NCBI GenBank assembly: GCA_032622095.1
Contig: CP136069.1
Coordinates: 108,962,278-109,026,277, forward strand
Direction of reading: 5' to 3'
DNA length: 64,000 nucleotides
Source: Siphonodentalium dalli
Lineage: Eukaryota > Mollusca > Scaphopoda > Gadilida > Siphonodentaliidae
The notes beneath the pieces were generated by a model. The model saw only the letters and a program-made list of their open reading frames with translations. It did no database searches and was not told where the DNA came from. The position numbers were made by a program, and so were the translations under genes. Shown here one piece after another: positions 54,695 through 64,000 of this stretch (its first letter is position 1; each line of letters starts with the position of its first letter).

Positions 54695-57103
54695 CACATT
54701 GAGTACCGGAAACCTATAGTGTAACATTCCAGGGTGCCAACTTTATATTAAGAATTAAATAGATAGATAACACCATATAACCACCCACAAACCCCAAAAC
54801 TGGGCATCTATCAGCTTGGATCACATAAAAACATGCCATAAACGCACTCGTAGAGTTATCTCTCATCCACACTTTGCCACGTTTTTCTCATGAGTACTTC
54901 ATCAGATGATCATGTTCGATATTGTCTTTGTCTATATCTATATTTGCAAATGTCTGTCTGCCTGTGTTCTATAGAAATTCACAGGGAACATCTAGATGTT
55001 GCCAAAGGGGTCTAACAGGGGTAACTTTTTACGAGAAATATAATGGTGCGGGTTAGAATTTTCTAAAGTGACGCTGTTTGTGTCAGGGGCAGAAGGGGTA
55101 GGAGCAGCAAAAAAATACTTAAATAGTTTTGTCGCAGATTTCCACCAAACTTATACATAATCACCTCCATGATATGGCGCCATTCGAGTCAGGGTGCACT
55201 GGGGGCAGCAACATTTTATTTAAAAAACTATTTTTAGCATAGATTTGATATATTATTCTCCATGATAGGAGGAATATAATCATGTGATTTAAAGACGCCA
55301 AATTGGTGCCGTTTGGGCGAGAAATGGGGGGGGGGGGTAATAACTATGATAACAATTGGTTTAGTTGCCGATTACCACCAAACTTATATATATTCATCCA
55401 TTATATTATGCATTGCATGAGTCTGATGGACGTGATTTAAATATGTCAAAAGTGGCACCGTTCAAGTCATGCATAAAGAGGGGAGTTGCACCAAAGCTAA
55501 TACAAATATATTTAGCAATAATTTCCACCAAATTCATGCATGTTCTTCTCTAATGCTACGATGAATTAAATCAAATTTGGCGTCGTTTGTGTCATTGATG
55601 GCAAGAGGAGATGCACTAGCATTGATTGATTGTTCTATTCGCTGACATCCACCGAAGTTATATATAGTCATCTCACAGTCCTCCATGTCATTCTAAGGAG
55701 TTTTGGCATTCAAAGTTCACAACCTCGACAAATGGTGACCAAATTAAGTCACTTGAACAATTATATCTACTCACCTGTCATGGGAATCAGAGCATTCGTA
55801 TAATGAGCTAGCAAAGCAGATGCATAGAAAAATGCATTAAAAGTATATTTATCATTCTGTTAAAAGATACATATTTTCTTGCAAACTGTGGGACCTTTAA
55901 CCATCGGAAGATTGCATATTAGAATGGCTCATGTTTATAGTATAACACCATTGAGTATGCGCCATTCAATAAAATTTCCACAAACAAGTTACAATTTGTC
56001 AAGAGATATGGAAATGTATAGAAGGCCTGTTCAAAAACAGTGGACACAGTTCGCAGTCAAATATAGTTTCTTCTGAGATAAAAGAAAATGCAGTCAGTGG
56101 CACATGACTTTTCAGGATCCTCGAATCCTGAAATCTGACATGGTTATATCTGCCCGATACAGAGGATTTCTTTCATTTTTTAGAACAGACTCATCGCCTA
56201 ACACAAACAACTCAAAATCTCGCTCAATGTCAGACACATGTAGCCCACTATATAGCACCATGAACAGAGGAGCACCTGGACATTTTTTTTAAACATCTGT
56301 ATCTTCATGGAGATATGATAACCAGGTGTCCTCAAAATCTTAGTCTAACCCACTAGAATGATTGATAGATCTATATGTAAAACCCAATTGTCTTTTATTT
56401 TTGCGAACTAATGTGTTTATGATGTTCATGTTTCATGTTATAACGTCTGAAGTATACGCAGTTGTAAATAAATAAATACTTCTTTATTGGTGGGACGGAT
56501 TGATCGCGATAAACAAAATGATAATCGCTCCAATCCAACAAGGTGAGCCACTTCTTCTATTTCATGTGTAAGAATCGTGTTTTGTGATGCTATTTTGAAA
56601 TACAATTTATGAGAATACACATAACACTTTGAGCAAGATTATTATCTATTCCCACCAAATATCCATAGAATGCCGACTGAGATATCTCGTACCTAAATTT
56701 TGACAAATACAACCTTACATGTGTGACCATGCTAATATCGATGTCTACTATTCAAATACACGAACTAACTTATTATTCTGGAGTTCAGAATGTTAGGGGC
56801 TTTTGTGGATCCTATCATAAAATGTCAATTCAGATTGCACAACGGAGCTAGGGGCCAATGCATCAGTATAAGCCTACTTTTGGCCCAAATTAGGTTGCTT
56901 TATTACAGAGATGCAGTGGCACCACTCACATCACATATATATTTCAGCTTCCTAAGATGGTTGAAATCATGATTATGTGCGGAACTCAATTTCTAAAATT
57001 TCTACAGCAGGATATCTAGACCCCATATAAAGTACGAGATAACTCTATTGGCACCCTTGAATATAGTTTAGAATGAGATAACTCGTAGCCGGCACTCAAC
57101 GTG
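54695..57103. mobile_element. TTAA-flanked, piggyBac-like non-autonomous element, 2.4 kb
   Basis: The left tip CACATTGAGTACCGG and the inverse of the right tip, CACGTTGAGTGCCGG, match at 13 of 15 positions. TTAA flanks both (54691-54694 and 57104-57107). GGGTGCCAA follows about 40 bp inside each end. TTAA targets are the hallmark of piggyBac. The interior holds four or five decayed ~150-230 bp units with TT(T/A)CCACCAAACTTATA (55140, 55373, 55524, 55649) and no transposase frame. Confidence 0.75.
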
Positions 57104-57242
57104 TTAAAAACAAATGTACATGAGTATGATCATGACTTGGACTGAATTCCAGGCGTCCTTTAGAAGATATCTCTGTTTAGTAATTAACTCGCAGCTCATG
57201 TGGGCCATATTCATGTGAAAAACCTTGCATAATGCTGATTAA

Positions 57243-58586
57243 GAGGGAGGTAAAGTGGCACAATTCCAAAATGGGAATCAGTTGAAAACCATGTATTTTT
57301 GTTTTAAATGACCAACAAAATTTAAATATATTTTTTCATAGACATTCTATAATAATCCAAGATTAAGTATAATCTGATAAGAAATAAATTGGTCATTCCC
57401 AAAAAGATGCATTTGAATGTCAAAACAAAACGAAATGTTTGAGACTGGTAAGAATATAAAATAGCCAACAGGAGTTATCAACCTGTAGCTAATACTCCCA
57501 TGCAGTGACAACGCGTAGCGGATTTCCTAGTTTGAAACCTAAAACTTCAGAAATTTAAATTTCATATGCAAGAACTATTTCAAAAATCTATGGAGCACCT
57601 CTTTACTACCAATACCACATGTATGCAAAGATGTACAGTCCATAATATCATGCACAGCGAAATAGCTTTTCATACTTCCTGTTTACCTAACGTCATGAAT
57701 TTCGATTTCGGCTGGAAACAAACAATAAATTCTTTTTTTCAATCTTCAGTGGTACCTGTCAATAAAAGAAGCGATCGTCAATAACTTTCTGATATATCTT
57801 AACACAAACGCATATACAATGTACTATGTTTTATCAATAAATTGATTCCTTACCGCGATCAAACAATGACAATTCATTAGCTTGAAGTTTATTTTTCGGG
57901 GAGAATATATCAGGTAGGCAGAAGTCACAACCGAACAACCACCGGGACGTAAATACGCTAAATTTCAATCACGCGGTCGGTATTTTAAACCATACAAGAA
58001 AGATGGCATAAACATTTAATATTGACGAGGTGTAGTTATTCTGCCATATGGTGTAAGTATTTGACATTATCATTACATATTATGTGGTAGTATTCTTAAT
58101 ATCGTATATATATTCCGAACTTCGGCGGAGTGAAATGTTTATTCCATAACTTGTCACTGTTTACATCGAAATTTCCTTTAGATTTTTAGTAAAACTTGAT
58201 GCTGACTGTAAGTAACCGATGGCGTGATCGCTTATGAAAACAATACAGTGTTACTCAACAAATGATTATCCAATTGTGTTACGGACCCATGTGTTGTCAT
58301 ATAAACAGCCAGTTTGTTTTATTTTCAACATCGTAAAATAACCACATTTCTCAACACAGGAACGATAACTCCACCAATGGCTGACAGAATTTCCCCAATT
58401 TCTGTTGCTCGTAATCTGTTTTGAAGTTTGATATTTCGATAATCGACGATGCCTTGTCACTAGATGGAGTCAAGAATTACATGAACTAAAATTCATGTAC
58501 ATGTACTAAAATTTATGAAGTCAGGATTTTGTTAACATAGAAACCCTATGGGAGAAATATAATAAATTTTCCACTTTACCTCCCTC
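57243..58586. mobile_element. 1.34 kb element, perfect TIR GAGGGAGGTAAAGTGG, TTAA flanks
   Basis: The 16 bp TIR is perfect at 57243-57258 and 58571-58586. TTAA flanks both sides (57239-57242 and 58587-58590); a TA duplication with a longer TIR is an equally valid reading. It is non-coding AT-rich DNA. It ends 146 bp before the third subunit H exon. Confidence 0.8.
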
Positions 58587-58732
58587 TTAATAGGCTGGCA
58601 TTTTATAAATTTGAAGTTTCTTCAATTGTTTGGGATATTATTTTCTGAATTTGTTATATATATATCTTTATTAGTGAAATAAATGTAAAAATGTTAGACC
58701 TCATCAATACTTCAATGTTTATTTCTTTTCAG

Positions 58733-58843
58733 AATTGTAAAAGTGTTGAGTGCTCCCAAGGTTGGTTTTCAGATACAATATCAGCTGACATTCTGCTTGT
58801 GGGTTTTAACATTCAATGTTGGTCTTGCTGAGAAAATGTTCAA
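58733..58843 (+). CDS. ATP6V1H: V-type proton ATPase subunit H, internal exon (third seen)
   Basis: This 111 bp exon begins with the last base of a split Thr codon, then encodes 36 residues from [20 protein letters not shown] to NVGLAEKMF and ends with two bases of a split codon. It matches the subunit H segment with GFQLQYQMIFSIWLLAF in vertebrates (recalled); GFQ-x-QYQ and the following hydrophobic W-x-L-x-F are the conserved core. The acceptor is TTCTTTTCAG at 58732 and the donor is GTACGT at 58844. The three exons together give about 104 residues, roughly a fifth of a subunit of about 480. The next segment (around RRYNIIPVLSDIL in vertebrates) was not found before 64000. Confidence 0.9.
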
Positions 58844-58974
58844 GTACGTTTCATTATACCATATTCTCATTCACTCTTTGCTTAATTGATTGAAACCTAT
58901 ACCTGTCATATTATCATATGTCAACTATAATAGTGATTCTGTCAACAATGCCTTTAAAGACATATTATGGACTT

Positions 58975-59335
58975 ATGTGAATACCGATAGAAGGCTATAA
59001 ATTACTGATGGAATTCCCGGCGAAAATTACCGCTATTCGGGATCAAAATTACCAAAAAAAATTACTGGTAAAATTACCGATGTTCAGGTTACAAATTACC
59101 GGTGAAATATTACCGATGGAATTACCGGTGAAAATTACTGATAGACTGGATCGAAATTACCGATAAAATTTACCAGTAAAATTACCGATTGTCAGGTAAC
59201 AAATTACTGGTGAAATATTACCCGTGAAAATTACCAATAAACGGGATAAAAATTATCGATATCATTATACCGGTAAAATTACTGATGGTCAAGTAGCAAA
59301 TTACCGGTGAAATCATGTTGACCAGATAATTATGA
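58975..59335. repeat. Iterated AAATTACCGATG / GGTGAAATATTACC words
   Basis: ATTACC or ATTACTG words occur some twenty times, in a loose ~120 bp pattern: CGGGATCAAAATTACC, AGGTTACAAATTACCGGTG, AATATTACC. It resembles the word-iterated ends of the DNA transposons above, but no mirrored partner is in the window. Confidence 0.65.
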
Positions 59336-61410
59336 CATAATTTCCGATGGAATTACCAGAGAAATGTTGTTTTATGGTGCCCATAAGTTTTAAGTATTTG
59401 TACGGAGTCACGGTCATTTGTATGTGTCACTTTAGGCCCTATATTTTGTTTAGTTAATAATACAATTGTGTTAATGTTTGTTCAATGTATAAATTGACCA
59501 TTGGAGGAACGTTGTTATGTGTTCATGCACTTTACTTGCAAATCATGGACCAACCACTGTTCATATGCATTTGTTTATATTACGGAGTTTACTTACAAAG
59601 CAATGAAAGCTCAAACATTGCAATTATGAATTCACTTTGAGGTCACGTTGTTTGTTTAACCCTTTACCCATCAAGTCGGCATTTGTTGGCAGTAAAAAAC
59701 GTATATTGCTCCTCTCTGTTTAGCTCCATATTTCAGCATTTTTAACAAATCAAATACCAACATTATTAGTATCTATGGAAAGCTGAGATCATAATATAGC
59801 TATCTTTCAAATTATTTGGTATATTTGATTGATATTATTATGAAACCTTTTCAAGATAGCTTGTATTTCCAACAACAAAATCTTCGCATTTTCGGCTGTT
59901 GTCATAGACTGTGTTCTGCAAGGTCGCGAGGGCAAGCTACGTGGAGTCCGACAACTTGCAATTGATATTTATATTGGATTATGTATTATTTCTTAGATTG
60001 TGATTTTTTTATTTCCAAATAGTGCGATATAAATATATTTTTTCCAGCCCTAAATCGGTCACAGATAAGCGAAATCTCAGCATAACTTTTGTGTAACTGG
60101 GATATTTTCCCTGTTCATTTGTATCAAATCACATGACGATAAAAAATATTAATAATTTAATTTGTTTATATTAACTAAAAATATAAGTAAGTTATTATTT
60201 AAAATGTATTGAATAGCAATGCGAGGAACTAATTAGAAGCTTCCAGGAAACAGCGTGTTTACCAATTTCTGAACACATGCTTCCATCCAAGCTGGGCGCA
60301 AATCTTATAATTATCAATAATTTTTCAAGAGATATTTATCATTAATTTTAATTGAACAAAATTGCTCTATAAGTATGTCCTTTGTTACAAGTTGAACATA
60401 TGCCAAACAATATTTCGATTACCGGTAGTTTAACTGTGTACACACATTGTGTTATGGCACCAACTGTGATCGATATTGCATCATCATTACATCAAGGTCA
60501 AGGTAACGCCTGTGTCTCATTGTGATTTATTTTTAGTATATTTGTCATCCTTATTCAACAAGATGTCAATATGTGATGGACATGATCTACGCATGTAAAT
60601 GTGCCAAGGTATATCGTAATTAACTGGGTCAAGTTTGAAGTACGTACGCATTACATTCGTGAGGTACACGGAAGGAGTTGTTGTCAGCGCTTAATATATA
60701 GTTCTTGCGATATTACTAAAGTTAATTTTTGCTGCGCGTTAACTCAGGGATATCCACTGGTAAATTCGCCAAATTGTGATATGAAAAATCACAGAAATGA
60801 CTACGCAAAACTTGGTTTATGTTTTATTTGAAATGCTTGTGTCAATGCGTGGAGCGGTGAAAACGCACACAACGTGACGCGCCATTTTCAAAAATAATGG
60901 TTGAATGTATTTCGTTATCTTCATTTTAAGAACTATCTCAGCTGACTATCTTGCCAATTTTAAATTGAGTATTATTGATAAAAATGTTTGGAAATTTGAT
61001 TTTTTCCCGTCATTTATCACAAGACCATATGAATAATATTTTATTTTAATACATTGAGTGAACAATCTTGACAATTCAATAAAGTTTTTATCGGAAAGTT
61101 TGACAAAGATTTTCGATTTTCTCTTCACGCATTGTAGAAGAATGAGTTACACATCCCAACGTCACGCCAATTCAGCCCAATGTTGTTGAAGCGCATTGAT
61201 AAATACATAATCTTGAGTATATTTTCCACAATATAATCGAAAAATACAAAGGAATGGACACATGATTCAATCCAAATGTTTTATTTAGAAAACACTCCCG
61301 CCAAGAAATACCCACTGATAACGTGCACACAAAATATGTACCTATGAACACAGTGTTGTTGTCATGTGGGGCGCACAATGGGGACTGTCATTCATATGTG
61401 CAACGGTGTT
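59336..61410. other. AT-rich intron, little recognised
   Basis: A TTAA at 59656 begins TTAACCCTTTACCCATCAAG, a possible solo piggyBac-like end. Otherwise only short AT-rich frames; no exon or repeat is recognised. Confidence 0.4.
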
Positions 61411-61656
61411 TTTATCCCCCGAAAAAAAAAATTCGGGGGACTATTAAAATAGCCGGTGTCCGTCCGTCCATGTGTGCATCCGTGTGTGCATCCGTCCGTC
61501 CGTGTGTCTGTGCGTCCGCGGTTTCCGGATGATAACTTTACTTAGAGTGAACCAAATTAATTTAAATTTGGTATGTGGGTTTACTAGCAGAAAAGACAGG
61601 TCAAGTTCGAATTCTGGTTCCGTCCGCCAATTTTCACCCGAGTTATGCCCCTTTTT
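61411..61656 (+). mobile_element. GTCCGTCC element, family e, interrupted by a pearl-like element
   Basis: The head hairpin TATCCCCCGAAAAAAAAAATTCGGGGGACTATT is followed by a TCCGTCCGTCC/GTGTGCATCCG run. One core unit has GGTTTCCGGATGATAACTTTAC, AAATTTGGTATGTGGG and GAGTTATGCCCCTTTTT. It breaks at 61656, exactly where the pearl-like head starts after a T run. Confidence 0.8.
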
Positions 61657-64000
61657 AGCTCAACTTTACTTTGTAAAGTTTGAGCTATTGCCATGGCTTT
61701 GTCATCCGTCGTCCGTGTGCGTAAGGCGTCAACAATAGAGGCTACAGGTCGTACCTTTGATCGGATCATTATGAAATTTGTCATAGCTGTTGACATCAAC
61801 ATTTGTACCGGAATGATTCATTTTGGGGTCATTCGGAAAAAAAAACATGGCCGCCAGTGGCCATCTTAGATTTCAAAATTCAATCCATTAGCACGGGCTA
61901 CAGGCCGTACTGTTCGTCTGATCGTCATGAAATTTGTCATGGATCTTAATATTGACATGTAGATGGGAACGAGTCATTTTTCGGTTATTCGGGCAAAAAA
62001 CATGGCCGCCAGAAACCATCTTGGATTTTACTCTTTGTATGACTAAATCCTTTAGCACGGGCTACAGGTCGTACCTTTAGTCTGATAATCATGAAATTTG
62101 TCATGGATGTTAACAATGACATGTAGATTGGAACGAGTCATTTTGGGGTCATTTGGCCAAAAAACATGGCCGCCAGCAGCCGTCTTGGATTTTACTCTTT
62201 GCATGACTAAATCCTTTAGCACGGGCTACAGGTCGTACCTTTGGTCAGATCATCATAAAATTTGTCATGGATGTTAACAATGACATGTAGATGGGAACGA
62301 GTCATTTTTGGGGTATTCGGGCAAAAAATATGGCCGCCAGCAGCCATCTTGGATTTTACTCTTTGTATGACTAAATCCTTTAGCACGGGCTACAGGTAGT
62401 ACCTTTGGTCAGATCATCATACAATTTGTCATGGATGTTAACAATGACATGTAGATGGGAACGAGTAATTTTGGGGTCATTTGGCCAAAAAACATGGCCG
62501 CCAGCAGCCGTCTTGGATTTTACTCTTTGCATGACTAAATCCTTTAGCACGGGCTACAGGTCGTACCTTTGGTCAGATCATCATAAAATTTGTCATGGAT
62601 GTTAACAATGACATGTAGATGGGAACGAGTCATTTTTAGGTTATTCGGGCAAAAAATATGGCCGCCAGCAGCCATCTTGGATTTTACTCTTTGTATGACG
62701 AAATCCTTTAGCACGGGCTACAGGTCGTACCTTTGGTCAGATCATCATAAAATTTGTCATGGATGTTAACAATGACATGTAGATGGGAACGAGTAATTTT
62801 GGGGTCATTCGGCCAAAAAACATGGCCGCCAGCAGCCATCTTGGATTTTACTCTTTGCATGACTAAATCCTTTGGCACAGGCTACAGGTCGTAGCTTTGG
62901 TCGGAACTTTATGAAATTTGTCATGGATGTTAACAATGAGATGTAGATGGGAACGAGTCATTTTTGGGTTGTTTGGCCAAAAAACATGGCCGCCAGCAGC
63001 CATCTTGGATTTTACTCTTTGTATGACTAAATCCTTTAGCACGGGCTACAGGTCGTACCTTTAGTCCGATCATCATGAAATTTGTCATGGCTGTTGAAAT
63101 TGGAATGTAGATGGGAACGAATCATTTTGGGGTCATTCGGACAAAAAACAATGGCCGCCAGCGGCCATCTTGGATTTTAAAAATTCAATCCATTTGCACG
63201 GGCCACAGGTCGTACTGTTCGTCTGATCATCATGAAATTTGTCATGGATGATAATATTGACATGTAGATGGGAACGAGTAATTTTGGGCCTATTCGGTCA
63301 AAAAACATGGCCGCCAGAAGCCATCTTGGATTTTACTCTTTGTATGACTAAATTCTTTAGCACGGGCTACAGGTCGTACCTTTAGTCTGATCATCATAAA
63401 ATTTGTCATGGATGTTAACAATGACATGTAGATGGGATAATCTTTATGAAATTTGTCATGAATGTTGACATTGACATGTAGATGGGAATGATTCATTTTG
63501 GGGTCATTCGGCCAAAAAACATGGCCACTGGCAGCCATCTTGGATTTCAAGATTCAATCCATTGGCGCGGGCTGCAGGTCGTACTGTTCGTCTGATCATC
63601 ATGAAATTTGTCATGAATGTTAATAATGACATGTAGATGGGAACGAGTGATTTTGGGGTCGTTCGGCCAAAAAACATGGCTGCCAGCAGCCATCTTGGAT
63701 TTTACTCTTTGCATGACTAAATCCTTTGGTGCAGGCTACAGGTCGTAGCTTTGGTCAGATGGTCATGACATTTGTCATGGATGATAACAATGACATGTAG
63801 ATGGGAACGAGTCGTTTTGGGGTCATTCTGTCCAAAAACATGGCCGTCAGCAGCCATCTTGGATTTTACTCTTTGCATGACTAAATCCTTTCGCGCGGGC
63901 CATTTTGGATTTCAAAATTCAATCCATTGGCGCGGTCTACAGGTCGTACTGTTCGTCTGATCATCATGAAGTTTGTAGGTCGTAGCTTTGGTCAGATCTT
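61657..64000 (+). mobile_element. Pearl-like element, copy 3, running off the window
   Basis: The head is the AGCTCAACTTTAC hairpin, a shortened GTCCGTGTGC and AGGCGTCAACAATAG, nearly identical to copy 2. About fourteen ~161 bp core units follow to the window end. Near 63440 a unit is fused out of phase (AGATGGGATAATCTTTATGAAATTTG), and near 63896 another is shortened, both consistent with unequal exchange. The tail lies beyond 64000. Confidence 0.85.

Larger units (their letters stand above)
44985..58732 (+). other. ATP6V1H intron, 13.7 kb, filled with transposons
   Basis: The intron starts with GTAAGA and ends with TTTCTTTTCAG; it interrupts a codon after its second base. It contains a hAT-like element, several GTCCGTCC elements, a 437 bp inverted-repeat element and two TTAA-flanked elements. 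No exon-like sequence was recognised in it. Confidence 0.8.
58844..64000 (+). other. ATP6V1H downstream intron (start only)
   Basis: The stretch opens with GTACGT, a consensus donor for the codon split at 58843. It continues to the window end without a recognisable exon. It holds an ATTACCG-word repeat, about 2 kb of AT-rich sequence in which I see nothing else, a GTCCGTCC head and a pearl-like array. Confidence 0.6.

Overview
The window looks like gene-poor, repeat-saturated intronic DNA from a lophotrochozoan animal, most probably a bivalve mollusc. The reasons are long AT-rich introns with standard GT/AG sites, many short elements that pair a head hairpin with GTCCGTCC runs and 160-190 bp tandem cores (from memory, typical of mollusc genomes), and pearl-like elements with a ~161 bp core. 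The species cannot be fixed from sequence alone. A run of 100 N (4836-4935) marks a scaffold gap.

One host gene is recognisable. Three exons of the V-type proton ATPase subunit H (ATP6V1H family) lie on the + strand at 20308-20412, 44887-44984 and 58733-58843, with compatible phases (0/0, 0/2, 2/2). They are separated by introns of 24.5 and 13.7 kb. Upstream and downstream exons were not found, so the whole window is probably inside this gene.

The rest is nested mobile DNA. (1) 205-3375: a terminal-inverted-repeat (TIR) element hosting a pearl-like element (935-2855). (2) 4030-14574: GC-homopolymer repeats, a perfect 33-bp-arm palindrome, and several GTCCGTCC elements. (3) 14874-18700: a TIR element flanked by TA with a 483 bp C-rich element nested in it. 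(4) 20540-22660: a long-TIR element built from GCAGTG words. (5) 23180-36200: one non-LTR retrotransposon split by a 6.5 kb TIR insertion (24255-30731, duplicated TAAAAT) and by a 3.4 kb pearl-like element (32708-36093) whose core is a 7-monomer higher-order repeat of 1130 bp. (6) 36876-43245: a hAT-like element with an exact 8 bp target duplication and a paralogous empty site nearby; inside it is a 3.8 kb element with CGGACATTTCCCC-iterated ends, which carries a 4 x 241 bp tandem array. (7) 45071-50900: further GTCCGTCC elements, a second hAT-like element (46850-48135) and a 437 bp inverted-repeat element. (8) 52940-58586: nested GTCCGTCC elements, then two elements bounded by TTAA. (9) 58975-64000: an ATTACCG-word repeat, unassigned AT-rich DNA, and a third pearl-like element running off the window.

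No intact transposase, helicase or reverse transcriptase frame is present, so all mobile copies appear non-autonomous or dead. The main general patterns are that family-specific short words are iterated at the ends of the DNA transposons, and that the tandem cores of many otherwise different elements share one monomer skeleton.
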